Shown: positions 9,050-16,535 of the stretch, piece by piece
Layout: every line of letters begins with the position of its first letter
Position numbering within the stretch: the first letter of the stretch is position 1
From: Fischerella muscicola PCC 7414
GTDB lineage: Bacteria > Cyanobacteriota > Cyanobacteriia > Cyanobacteriales > Nostocaceae
DNA: 33,536 nucleotides
Direction: 5' to 3'
NCBI RefSeq assembly: GCF_000317205.1
Contig: NZ_AJLK01000162.1
Location: 1-33,536, forward strand
Translations under genes and position numbers: made by a program
Notes under the pieces: model-generated
What the model was told of the DNA's origin: nothing
What the model saw: only the letters and a program-made list of their open reading frames with translations
Database searches by the model: none

Positions 9050-9398
9050 GGGTTATCCGCTAATAGGATTTTGGATTTTGGATTTTAGATTTTGGATTTT
9101 GCCCAGTAATAAAGTTATTTAAAAGTCGTCCACCTCAAATGTTGAAGTTGCTTTTGTATCTATCTTAGCTGCTTGGTGAGAGTGGGGGTGGGGAGATGGG
9201 GAGATGGGGAACTCACCGGTCCCCACGACCGACAGGGAGGAGCCAGTGCGGTGGACGGGTTTCCCGGCATAAAGCACCTGGCGTTGGGGATTAGGGGCAG
9301 TGGGGAGATGGGGGGCTAGGGGTCCCCACTTTGTGGGGTTGGGGGGCAATGGGGAGTGTGAGGAGTGTGAGGAGTGTGAGGAGTAGAGAAATAATTAT
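9050..9398. repeat. Intergenic low-complexity and dispersed G-rich repeats
   Basis: No gene is supported. The stretch holds short GGATTTT(A/G) repeats at about 9066-9098, a G-rich segment 9206-9240 that recurs inverted at 29965-29999, a segment 9302-9331 that recurs inverted at 1-28, and three perfect 9-bp units GAGTGTGAG at 9354-9380. A 76-residue open frame here reads through these repeats and shows no protein character. Confidence 0.6.
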
Positions 9399-9399
9399 T

Positions 9400-9553
9400 A
9401 ACAACTAACCACCAACAACTAACCACCAACAACTAACCACTAACAACTAACCGCCAACAACTAACCGCCAACAACTAACCGCCAACAACTAACCACTAAC
9501 AACTAACAACTAACAACTAACCACTAACAACTAACCACCAACAACTAACTACT
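9400..9553. repeat. Short tandem repeat array, 14-bp unit
   Basis: About eleven imperfect copies of AACAACTAACCACC and variants (CCGCC, CACTA), equivalent to paired heptamers. This is the STRR class known in heterocystous cyanobacteria. The array ends six bases before the stop codon of the FHA gene. The GTT-rich strand is the sense strand of that gene. Confidence 0.75.
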
Positions 9554-9559
9554 AACTGT

Positions 9560-9985
9560 TCACCTTTTCCTGGGTAAACTTTCAATTTCTTGATCTGCTT
9601 GTTCTCCAATCTCTGTTTCTCTTTCCGTATTTATGAGGGTTGACAAGCAACGCTGGGACTTGGTGACTGGTGTTGTTGTCGGTATTCCTAAACGAATTTG
9701 AATTTGCGGTCCGGAACGAGCAAGGCGGAGGATAACCCCATCGGTAACTGGCACTCTCACAATTGCTTCCCCATCTACATAAGTTCCATTCGCACCTAAA
9801 TTGACGACTTCCCAGCCATTATCCACTCGTCTTAATTCTAGATGGCGTCGGGAAACCACAGCACTATACAGAACAACATGGTTATCCGCCGCTCGTCCGA
9901 TCAAAATGGCTGGTTCGTCGTCTGCAAAAGTCCAGCTTTGGGCTGGAATAGGTTGTAGTGGGTGCAAGAGGATAAGTGTAATCAC
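9560..9985 (-). CDS. Small FHA-domain protein
   Basis: Protein of 141 residues made of a single forkhead-associated domain (about 3-100) and a short charged tail. The FHA signature is complete: ILIGR (Gly30, Arg31), SRRH (Ser45, His48) and NLGANGTYVDG with Asn66-Gly67-Thr68. FHA domains bind phosphothreonine peptides, so the protein is expected to read the output of a Ser/Thr kinase. It has no enzymatic domain and no membrane segment, so it is probably a cytosolic adaptor. It lies 42 bp downstream of a second FHA gene on the same strand, which suggests an operon. The partner protein is unknown. Confidence 0.85.
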   Translation of the reverse strand: MITLILLHPLQPIPAQSWTFADDEPAILIGRAADNHVVLYSAVVSRRHLELRRVDNGWEVVNLGANGTYVDGEAIVRVPVTDGVILRLARSGPQIQIRLGIPTTTPVTKSQRCLSTLINTERETEIGEQADQEIESLPRKR

Positions 9986-10027
9986 GAGCTAGGCTTGTAT
10001 CAATTCTCCTCCACTATAACTGACCAT

Positions 10028-10948
10028 TTAGGAGATTTGAAATATGAATGTCACCAGATCCCCTTTACCTAGACTGATGCGATCGCCTGGTCTCAAACGA
10101 TGCCTGTTTCCAGGTAATAAGGGCAAATTATTGATGTATGTGCCGTTAGAACTGCCTACATCTTCTATATAATAAGCATCTCCCTCAACACGAATATCTG
10201 AGTGTATGCGCGAAACAATTTCTGAGTTGGGGAAGCCAGAAACATCCACATCGGGTGGAATCCGGTCATTAGGTTTACCGATATGAATTACAGACAGATT
10301 CTGTGGCAATTCAATTTGCCTATCTGTTTGGACATGGACAAGCCGTGCTGTTACTTGCTGTAATTGTGTTCTAGAAGTAGGTGATGGTGCTACGGGTTGT
10401 GGGGGTGGCGGTGGCGGTGGCGCGGGTTGTGATGCTGGCTGACTTTCACTTGCTAGTACTGGACTCTCTTGTTCGGCAGCTACTGGTGGTGGGGCTGCAA
10501 CGGTTGGAGGTGGTACAGCAGCCGGTGGTTCTGGGGGTGCAGGTGGTGGAGACGGGCTAGTTTCCTCAGCATTAAAAGCTGGAATTGGAGGTGGTGGTGG
10601 GCTGCTTTCTACTGAAGGAAATGCTACAGCTGTTGGTGGCAAAGGTGGCGAGTCAGGCGTGGTGTAGCTGGCAGATCCACTTACTGGCGCAGGTTGTGGT
10701 TGTACAAGTGGATCAGGTGAAACTAACGGTTGTACTTCCACAGGAATGTCAGGTGCTACAGTTGCTGCGACTGGCGTTACAGTACCTGTACGCAGGTGAT
10801 AGCCACACTGCCCGCAAAAAGAAGCATCTGCCTGCACGGTTGCCCCACAACTAGGACAGTTAGTAGTCGCTGGTAAGGGGGTATAGCAAGCTTCACACTG
10901 GGTAGCGCCATCAGGGTTGTGGTGATTGCAGTTAGGGCAGACGATCAT
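10028..10948 (-). CDS. Double zinc-ribbon, Pro-rich linker, FHA-domain protein
   Basis: Protein of 306 residues in three parts. Residues 1-50 hold two CxxC pairs per ribbon (Cys4/7/18/21 and Cys31/34/45/48). Residues about 60-200 are a Pro/Ala/Ser-rich, probably disordered linker with several polyproline runs. Residues about 205-306 are an FHA domain with IHIGK, SRIH and SSNGTYINN, although the canonical Arg of the GR motif is Lys here. Phosphothreonine binding is the family role. Zinc ribbons of this type also occur at the N-terminus of cyanobacterial Ser/Thr kinases, which fits a role in the same signalling network. ATG start. The small FHA gene follows in the same direction. Confidence 0.85.
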   Translation of the reverse strand: MIVCPNCNHHNPDGATQCEACYTPLPATTNCPSCGATVQADASFCGQCGYHLRTGTVTPVAATVAPDIPVEVQPLVSPDPLVQPQPAPVSGSASYTTPDSPPLPPTAVAFPSVESSPPPPPIPAFNAEETSPSPPPAPPEPPAAVPPPTVAAPPPVAAEQESPVLASESQPASQPAPPPPPPPQPVAPSPTSRTQLQQVTARLVHVQTDRQIELPQNLSVIHIGKPNDRIPPDVDVSGFPNSEIVSRIHSDIRVEGDAYYIEDVGSSNGTYINNLPLLPGNRHRLRPGDRISLGKGDLVTFIFQIS

Positions 10949-11039
10949 GGAAATTAAACCTTTGTTTTAGGTCATCGTACAATAGTGCTGGCAAGCAGAG
11001 GCACAACTCTAGCTTCCGATTTTAACAATTACTTTTGAA

Positions 11040-11116
11040 GGCAGGAGGCAGAGGGCAGGAGGCAGGAGGCAGAGGGCAGGAGGCAGGAGGCAGAGGGCAG
11101 GAGGCAGAAGGCAGAG
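11040..11116. repeat. Heptamer tandem array GGCAGGA/GGCAGAG
   Basis: Eleven contiguous 7-bp units beginning GGCAG. The same heptamer family appears four times at 22135-22162 after vapC and in reverse complement near 4730-4750. No coding function. Confidence 0.75.
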
Positions 11117-11135
11117 GGATAAATTAATTCTTCAT

Positions 11136-11220
11136 CCTTCATAATTCATAATTCATCCCTTCACAATCCATCCTTCATAATTCATAATTCATCCCTTCAC
11201 AATCCATCCTTCATAATTCA
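11136..11220. repeat. 36-bp direct repeat, two full copies plus a partial third
   Basis: Copies start at 11136, 11172 and 11208, each beginning CCTTCATAATTCATAATTCA; the third breaks off after about 17 bases. They are contiguous with no spacers. The last copy supplies the stop codon of the 6-phosphogluconolactonase gene (TCA at 11218-11220). Confidence 0.7.
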
Positions 11221-11940
11221 TAATTTAATTTCATCACCTGCCGCTGCATCCAGCAACCACCAAAGTTCTCCCTGGGGTTGAATGAGGCGGGATGGATAAG
11301 TAAAGTTATCTGCTTGTGGTGCGAAAACTTGAGCGAGGGCTGGTTTTTTGTTTGCGCCAGCAACCACGAAAATAACGCATCTGGCCGCATTAATAAATGG
11401 ATAGGTAAAGGTAATACGGGGATTACCATCTTTGTTGCCTACGGTAATTAAGCGATCGCGTACTTTTAATGCTTCTGTGTGTGGGAACAAAGAAGCAGTA
11501 TGTGCATCATCGCCCATGCCCAGCAAAATCACATCCAAAGCCGGAAATTCTCCGGGTTGACAATGAAAAAACTCTTGCAGTTCCTGTTCGTGTTTAGCCG
11601 CAGATACTGCTGGATCACCTTCAGTTGTGGGTACAGCATGAATGTTAGCTGCTGGTATATCCACGCGATCTAACCAAGCACGACGCGCCATACCTTCATT
11701 ACTATCTGGATGATCGGGCGGGACGTAACGCTCATCCCCCCAAAAGACATGAATTTTATCCCAAGGGAGATTTTGGGTAGCGATCGCTTCGTACAATGGC
11801 TTGGGTGTACTGCCGCCAGATAGGGCGATGGTGAATCTTCCTCGCTGTGCAATTGCAGCGTTAATTTGCGAGAGGATCAATTCTTTAGCCCGCGCTATGA
11901 GCGCTTTTTGATCTGGTAAAACCTCAATTTTTCTTGTCAT
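11218..11940 (-). CDS. pgl: 6-phosphogluconolactonase
   Basis: Hydrolyses 6-phosphogluconolactone to 6-phosphogluconate in the oxidative pentose phosphate pathway, the main route for glycogen breakdown in cyanobacteria in the dark. The 240-residue protein has the Pgl/DevB signatures: FTIALSGGSTPKPLYEAI, HVFWGDERYVPPDHPDSN, LDVILLGMGDDAHTASLFP and the later RITFTYPFINAA. Cytosolic, no signal peptide. ATG start; length is usual. Zwf and OpcA genes are not adjacent. The last codon and stop fall inside a 36-bp repeat, so the extreme C-terminus has probably been remodelled. Confidence 0.93.
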   Translation of the reverse strand: MTRKIEVLPDQKALIARAKELILSQINAAIAQRGRFTIALSGGSTPKPLYEAIATQNLPWDKIHVFWGDERYVPPDHPDSNEGMARRAWLDRVDIPAANIHAVPTTEGDPAVSAAKHEQELQEFFHCQPGEFPALDVILLGMGDDAHTASLFPHTEALKVRDRLITVGNKDGNPRITFTYPFINAARCVIFVVAGANKKPALAQVFAPQADNFTYPSRLIQPQGELWWLLDAAAGDEIKL

Positions 11941-12166
11941 CGCTTCCTCATAATATAGGCGATTTCCAGCATTACCATACCGAAATTACTCACTTCATGA
12001 AGTCAATGGTCAATGGTCGATGGTCATTTGTAAAAACTCTGGACAATTGACAATTGACCCTGGACTTTGGACTTCCTGAAGGGTTTAACACTTGTTTATT
12101 CAAACCAATTACGGCAATTTAATAAAATCTTGCCGAATCTTAATAAAAATCATCAGTAACAATGAC

Positions 12167-12208
12167 AGTGAACAGTTATTAAAAACTGATAACTGATAAC
12201 TGTTCACT
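12167..12208 (-). terminator. Repeat hairpin overlapping the rph stop codon
   Basis: AGTGAACAGTTAT (12167-12179) pairs perfectly with ATAACTGTTCACT (12196-12208), 13 bp around a 16-base loop. It lies at the 3' end of rph on the minus strand and contains the rph stop codon (12204-12206). It belongs to the CAGTTATCAGT repeat family. It could stop transcription or protect the mRNA end; no strong U tract follows. Confidence 0.45.
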
Positions 12209-12941
12209 GATATATTTGATGCCAATCAGCGATCGCTTCTCGTTGGGCAGCTAATAAGTTTTGAATTCCTTTTTCAGCAAAATCTAAAAGCTGATTCAGC
12301 TGGGAACGGCTAAAACAGCCTTCTTCCGCAGTTCCTTGAGCTTCAATAATTCCTAAGTGCTGATTCATTACCACATTAAAATCTACTGTAGCGGCAACAT
12401 CTTCAATGTAGTTCAAATCTAAAAAAGGCTCTCCTTGTAATAAGCCTACAGAAACAGCTGCTACCTGTCCAACAAGGGGCGATCGCTCTAAAACCCCCTG
12501 CTGCAATAACTTAGAAATTGCGTGTGCAAGAGCTACAAAACCGCCTGTAATCGCTGTGGTTCTAGTGCCGGCATCTGCTTGCAAAACATCTGCGTCCACA
12601 GTCAGCGTACGTTCTCCCAGTAATTCTAAATCTACTGCTGCTCGTAGACTACGTCCGATTAAACGTTGAATTTCCTGAGTTCGTCCAGATAATTTCAAAA
12701 ATTCTCGTTCTTGCCTTTGGTGAGTAGCAGTAGGTAACATGCGGTACTCAGCAGTGAGCCAACCTTTGCCAGTACCAGCAAGAAACTTAGGGACTCCTTC
12801 AATCACGCTGACATTACACAGCACTTTCGTCTCACCAGCAATTGCCAAAACAGAACCACAGGCAAAGCGAGTAAAGTCTTGATAAAAGGTAACGGGACGG
12901 AGTTCATAAGGTTGCCGACCGTCTGGACGCTGCCAAACCAT
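12204..12941 (-). CDS. rph: Ribonuclease PH
   Basis: Phosphate-dependent 3' exoribonuclease that trims tRNA precursors and other structured RNAs. The 245-residue protein starts [16 protein letters not shown] and contains [17 protein letters not shown], the [20 protein letters not shown] helix with phosphate-contacting Arg residues, [20 protein letters not shown] with the catalytic Asp region and GTRTT, and [18 protein letters not shown]. All fit Rph; length is typical. ATG start. It is monocistronic by appearance, with 263 bp to pgl. The final residues come from the repeat hairpin that holds the stop codon. Confidence 0.95.
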   Translation of the reverse strand: MVWQRPDGRQPYELRPVTFYQDFTRFACGSVLAIAGETKVLCNVSVIEGVPKFLAGTGKGWLTAEYRMLPTATHQRQEREFLKLSGRTQEIQRLIGRSLRAAVDLELLGERTLTVDADVLQADAGTRTTAITGGFVALAHAISKLLQQGVLERSPLVGQVAAVSVGLLQGEPFLDLNYIEDVAATVDFNVVMNQHLGIIEAQGTAEEGCFSRSQLNQLLDFAEKGIQNLLAAQREAIADWHQIYQ

Positions 12942-13019
12942 TGCAGTAGCCTCAAATTTTATAAGACACTGCTTTCAGAGTATCCTTTCAAGTCACACTT
13001 TGAATAAATTTAAACAACT

Positions 13020-13162
13020 ATCTAAGGATTGGGGAGTGTGGGGAGGTGGGGAGTGTGGGGAGTGTGAGGAGTGTGAGGAGTGTGGGGAGTGTGAGCAGAA
13101 TAAATAGTGACAAATGACCACTAACCACTAATGTAGAGAGGCGAGGAACATCGCGTCTCTAC
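13020..13162. repeat. G-rich 9-bp repeats and a GTAGAGACG-family palindrome
   Basis: Bases 13031-13094 carry repeated GGGGAGTGT/GAGGAGTGT units, the same type as at 9354-9380. Bases 13133-13144 and 13151-13162 form a 12-bp inverted repeat with one mismatch around a six-base loop; related palindromes occur at 21140-21176 and 30041-30062. Confidence 0.55.
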
Positions 13163-13166
13163 CTAC

Positions 13167-13396
13167 TAACAACCAACAACCAACAACCAACAATCAACAA
13201 TCAACAATCAACAACCAACAACCAACAACCAACAACCAACAACCAACAATCAACAACCAACAACCAACAACCAACAACCAACAACCAACAACCAACAACC
13301 AACAACCAACAACCAACAACCAACAACCAACAATCAACAACCAACAATCAACAACCAACAACCAACAACCAACAACCAACAACCAACAACCAACCA
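13167..13396. repeat. STRR array, CAACCAA heptamer, about 33 units
   Basis: Uninterrupted 7-bp units AACCAAC with occasional AATCAAC variants. This is the classical STRR class of Nostocales. A 67-residue open frame inside it is only a translation of the repeat (VGCWLLV units). The array ends a few bases before the adenylate kinase stop codon, and its TTGGTTG strand is the sense strand of that gene. Confidence 0.85.
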
Positions 13397-13401
13397 CTAA
13401 C

Positions 13402-13956
13402 TTAACAAACAGAAAGCAGACTCATAATACTGTGTAGCACCATTTCTGGTGATTGGTCGCCGTTAATAGTTAGGAGGCGGCGGCGACGGTCGTAATATTC
13501 CAAGATCGGGATGGTGCGATCGTAAAATAACTCAACACGACGTTGGACAATTTCTGGTTGATCATCTGGAAGAGAACGCCCCAAAGCACGGCTAACCATA
13601 ACAGCTTGTGGTACTTGTAGATAAATTGCCCAGGTTAATTGTTGTCCTAACTGATCCAATAAAAAATCTAATTCTTCTGCTTGAAAGGCTGTACGAGGAT
13701 AACCTTCTAACACCCAACCACGTTTAGCGTCAGGCTGCTTGAGTTGATTCAGGATAAATTCAATAATCACCTCATCTGGCACTAACTCCCCTGTTGCCAT
13801 ATATGGTTGTGCAAAGCGATCCAAGTTGGTAAAGTTAGCAATTGCTTGACGCAATAGTTCACCTGTTGCAATCAAAGGGATTTCCAATTGAGTACATAGC
13901 TTGTGCGCTTGAGTACTTTTCCCAGATCCTGAACCTCCCACAATCACTAATCTCAC
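13402..13956 (-). CDS. adk: Adenylate kinase-like nucleoside monophosphate kinase (short form)
   Basis: Interconverts ATP + AMP and 2 ADP. The 184-residue protein has Walker A GGSGSGKST (7-15, with KS instead of the usual KG), ATGELLRQ for the AMP site, EGYPRT (normally DGFPRT), and the R-rich stretch SRALGRSLPDD ... QRRVELFYDRT in the lid region. It lacks the zinc-binding lid insertion, so it belongs to the short type. Small departures from the consensus at three motifs suggest a paralogue rather than the ribosomal-cluster adk, and a different monophosphate substrate is possible. ATG start. Upstream is an AT-rich leader with a perfect hairpin at 14031-14054. Confidence 0.8.
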   Translation of the reverse strand: MRLVIVGGSGSGKSTQAHKLCTQLEIPLIATGELLRQAIANFTNLDRFAQPYMATGELVPDEVIIEFILNQLKQPDAKRGWVLEGYPRTAFQAEELDFLLDQLGQQLTWAIYLQVPQAVMVSRALGRSLPDDQPEIVQRRVELFYDRTIPILEYYDRRRRLLTINGDQSPEMVLHSIMSLLSVC

Positions 13957-14315
13957 AACACTAAACTCCTAGTCTTGTCAATTTCACAACTGTCTAAGTC
14001 TGTTTTGCTGAGTTAAAAAAAATTTAATATCTGAAAAATTTCGGAATTTTTCAGAAGATTTAGCAATTTACCTAATTTTTTCTTTTGATTGAAACTTTAA
14101 AATGTGTGTTTTAATTTTTACCAATATTTTCATAAGTCGAACCAAAAATAAAATCTTCACAAACCTTGACTTCAATACATAGGTAGTGTTTGACTAAGAA
14201 TGCAACTTGCCAAATAAACTACACATCTTAAAAATAGTTTGATTATACAAGCAGACTTACTAGAACAAACCTCCGCGAAAACGCTTTAATCTATTGTATT
14301 TTTTTATATTCAATT
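13957..14315. promoter_or_regulatory. Divergent intergenic region with AT-rich hairpin
   Basis: The region separates divergent genes (adk-like on minus, BtuR-like on plus), so it must contain both promoters. It is very AT-rich. CTGAAAAATT (14031-14040) pairs perfectly with AATTTTTCAG (14045-14054) around TCGG, 75-100 bases upstream of the adk-like start. No clear -10/-35 pair can be assigned with confidence. Confidence 0.35.
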
Positions 14316-14852
14316 ATGGTTGTCCAGCTAGAAACCCCAAACGAAAATTTGACACTCAGCCTACCATACTCGATAGAAGGACTAGTACAAGTTTTCACGA
14401 GTACGCATCGTAGTTTTTTTACTAGTGTTATGGCTCAAGCACTGAGAATCGCTGGTCAAGGTACGCCAGTGTTAGTGGTGCAATTTCTCAAAGGAGGCAT
14501 AAATCAAGGACATCAACGGCCGATTAGGTTGGGACAAAATTTAGATTGGATTCGTTGTGATTTACCTCGTTGTATCGATACACCACACCTCGACGAAAGC
14601 GAAGCTCAAGCCTTACAAAAGTTGTGGCAACATACACAAAAGGTCGTATGTGAAACTAAGTATTCTCTCGTTGTCCTAGATGAGTTAAGTTTAGCGATTA
14701 ACTTTGGCTTGATTCCAGAAACGGAAGTTCTAGCCTTTTTGGCAAAACGTCCTGCTCATGTCGATATCATTCTCACAGGGCCAGATATGCCCAAGTCGAT
14801 TCTAGAGGTGGCAGATCAAATCACAGAGATCCGTCGCAGTCATCAACCTTGA
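14316..14852 (+). CDS. BtuR/CobO-like protein with degenerate P-loop
   Basis: Protein of 178 residues resembling the ATP:corrinoid adenosyltransferase BtuR/CobO/CobA along most of its length: LVVQFLKGG (53-61) matches VVQFIKG, SLVVLDELSLAINFGLIP matches MVLLDELTYMV, then VDIILTGPDMPKSILEVADQITEIR. The N-terminal segment that should be the Walker A loop (GNGKGKTTAA in E. coli BtuR, recalled) reads STHRSFFTSV at residues 29-38, with no gap in the alignment. The glycines and both lysines are gone. It is thus unlikely to bind ATP in the normal way, and I do not assign adenosyltransferase activity. ATG start. A palindromic mini-element and the intein-bearing dcd follow on the same strand. Confidence 0.7.
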   Translation: MVVQLETPNENLTLSLPYSIEGLVQVFTSTHRSFFTSVMAQALRIAGQGTPVLVVQFLKGGINQGHQRPIRLGQNLDWIRCDLPRCIDTPHLDESEAQALQKLWQHTQKVVCETKYSLVVLDELSLAINFGLIPETEVLAFLAKRPAHVDIILTGPDMPKSILEVADQITEIRRSHQP

Positions 14853-14873
14853 GGTGAATGGGAATAGGGGATT

Positions 14874-14981
14874 TAGTGGTTTGTGTCATTCGTTCTGACT
14901 CTTTGCGAGGGGTCAGATCCCCGACTTTTTAAAAAAGTCGGGGATCTTGCAGCCCATAAAAATTAATGGGACAGACCACTA
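14874..14981. mobile_element. Mini-element with 17-bp terminal repeats and a perfect 33-base palindrome
   Basis: TAGTGGTTTGTGTCATT (14874-14890) and AATGGGACAGACCACTA (14965-14981) are inverted copies at 14 of 17 positions. Between them AGATCCCCGACTTTTT (14915-14930) and its exact complement (14932-14947) form a 16-bp perfect stem around one base. At about 108 bp with no coding capacity it looks like a MITE. It may also act as a terminator after the BtuR-like gene. Confidence 0.55.
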
Positions 14982-15107
14982 GGAACAGGAAATTAGGAAT
15001 TAAAGAAAATAAATATTATTTCTCCCTAACTCGATCCCTAATCACCTATCCCCTATTCCCAATTCAGGATATTCTATATACTTTGGTTTTTTGATTATTC
15101 TCAACTT

Positions 15108-16505
15108 GTGATTAAGAACGATATTTGGATTTCTCAAATGGCTCAAAAGGCTATGATTCACCCCTTTGAGCCAAGTCTGATTCGAGAAATTAAAGATTCA
15201 GATGCTCCACACTTACGCCGTGTTATCAGCTATGGTTTGTCTTCTTACGGGTATGATATACGGCTTTCTCCTGTTGAGTTCCGAATTTTTCGCCACATTC
15301 CTGGAACTGTTGTTGATCCCAAAAACTTTAATCCTCACAATTTGGAACCAACACCACTGCATACAGATTCCAATGGCAGTTACTTCATCTTACCTGCACA
15401 CTCCTATGGTTTGGGGGTTGCTTTGGAAAGGTTGGAAGTGCCAGACAATATTACAGTGATTTGTATAGGTAAAAGCACTTATGCAAGATGTTTTAGAGGA
15501 GATACTCGTGTAGCTCTAGTTGATGGTACATCTCCAACGTTAGAGGAAATGGCTGAACGCTCTGAAAATGGAGAAAAATTTTGGGGGTATAGTATTGGTC
15601 AACATGGAAGAATAATAGTCACTCTACTAGAAAATCCGAGATATATCGGTCGAGATTCTTTATTAGAAGTGACTTTAGACAATAACGAATCAATATTTTG
15701 TACACCCGATCATCTTTTTATGACTAGAGATGGTCGAATGGTTGAGGCTCATAATCTCAGACCACAAGATTCTTTAATGCCTCTTTACCGTCAAATTGCT
15801 CGTGGTTATGAGATGGTGTATCAACCGCTTAACGGTCATCTTTACCCGACTCATCGATTGAGTGATGAGTGGAATTTATATTACGAAATTTACGAGGACA
15901 CTCCTAATACTCACCGCCATCATGTTGACTTTAATCGTTTGAATAATAATCCCTGGAATATTGCCAGGATGGATGCTTCAGCACACATTCGACTACATAA
16001 CCAGGAAAACTATGGTGATGAGTTTGATCATGATGCACAGGTCGAATCTATTAGAGAAGCTATTGCCAGACTCAAACAAAATGTTGAATGGAATGCTTGC
16101 GATCGCTCTGTGTTTAGGCGATTTCCAGAAGTTATACAAGCGTTTACAGGTATATCACAAAGTCATCCTCTTAAAAACCACAAGGTTATATCTGTGAAAG
16201 AAATACCTGGTATTCATGATGTTTATTGTCTAACCGTACCTGAAGCAGGTAATTTTGCCTTAGAAGCAGGAGTTTTTGTGCATAATTGTGGCATAATCGC
16301 AAATCTAACTCCTGCGGAGGCTGCATGGCGCGGTCATTTAACTTTAGAATTTTCTAATTCTTCTAGTGCTGACTGTCGGATTTATGCTAATGAAGGCGTT
16401 GTGCAATTACTATTTTTAGAAGGCGAACCCTGCGCTATTAGTTATGAAGCACGCCAGGGTAAATATCAGGATCAGCAAGAAAAAGTGACTCTTGCTAAAG
16501 TCTAG
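15108..16505 (+). CDS. dcd: dCTP deaminase interrupted by an intein
   Basis: Deaminates dCTP to dUTP for thymidylate synthesis. The 465-residue precursor consists of N-extein 1-127, intein 128-393 and C-extein 394-465; the spliced enzyme would be 199 residues, the usual Dcd size. Dcd motifs are SYGLSSYGYDIRLSP, PAHSYGLGVALERLEVP, the active-site GKSTYAR, then C-G-I-I-A-N-L-T-P after splicing, and HLTLEFSN with the catalytic Glu414 (148 after splicing). The split lies directly after Arg127, the residue equivalent to the active-site Arg of E. coli Dcd (SSLAR). The start is GTG at 15108; a second in-frame ATG (residue 11) is possible, but MIKNDIWI fits the family. A strong hairpin follows the stop. 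Without splicing the enzyme should be inactive. Confidence 0.93.
   Translation: MIKNDIWISQMAQKAMIHPFEPSLIREIKDSDAPHLRRVISYGLSSYGYDIRLSPVEFRIFRHIPGTVVDPKNFNPHNLEPTPLHTDSNGSYFILPAHSYGLGVALERLEVPDNITVICIGKSTYARCFRGDTRVALVDGTSPTLEEMAERSENGEKFWGYSIGQHGRIIVTLLENPRYIGRDSLLEVTLDNNESIFCTPDHLFMTRDGRMVEAHNLRPQDSLMPLYRQIARGYEMVYQPLNGHLYPTHRLSDEWNLYYEIYEDTPNTHRHHVDFNRLNNNPWNIARMDASAHIRLHNQENYGDEFDHDAQVESIREAIARLKQNVEWNACDRSVFRRFPEVIQAFTGISQSHPLKNHKVISVKEIPGIHDVYCLTVPEAGNFALEAGVFVHNCGIIANLTPAEAAWRGHLTLEFSNSSSADCRIYANEGVVQLLFLEGEPCAISYEARQGKYQDQQEKVTLAKV
15489..16286 (+). other. Dcd intein with HNH endonuclease region (266 aa)
   Basis: The intein starts with Cys1 (CFRGDTRVAL, block A) and ends with VHN followed by Cys+1. 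Block B is CTPDHLFMTRDGR with Thr72 and His75 (intein numbering). Block F/G is VYCLTVPEAGNFAL then GVFVHN. Between them, HRHHVDFNRLNNN (142-154), NI at 157-158 and HIRLHN (166-171) look like an HNH homing endonuclease rather than a LAGLIDADG type. All splicing residues are present, so it should splice. One HIP1 site lies inside at about 16099, so the intein has adapted to, or derives from, a cyanobacterial genome. Boundaries were fixed by joining the exteins to restore the Dcd motif. Confidence 0.92.
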
Positions 16506-16510
16506 TTTTG

Positions 16511-16535
16511 AAGGTGTGTTAACGTAACACACCTT
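16511..16535 (+). terminator. Hairpin after dcd, likely terminator
   Basis: AAGGTGTGTTA (16511-16521) pairs perfectly with TAACACACCTT (16525-16535) around ACG, starting five bases after the dcd stop codon. Only short T runs follow, so it could be a terminator or an mRNA 3' stabiliser. Confidence 0.55.

Noticed and set aside
9119-9349. 76-residue open frame
   Set aside because: It is composed of dispersed G-rich repeats shared with 29965-29999 and 1-28.
11136-11225. 36-bp repeat at a CRISPR-like period
   Set aside because: The copies are contiguous with no spacers, and the third is partial; there are no cas genes in the window.
13194-13397. 67-residue open frame of VGCWLLV repeats
   Set aside because: It is only the translation of the heptamer array; no start context and no protein signal independent of the repeat.
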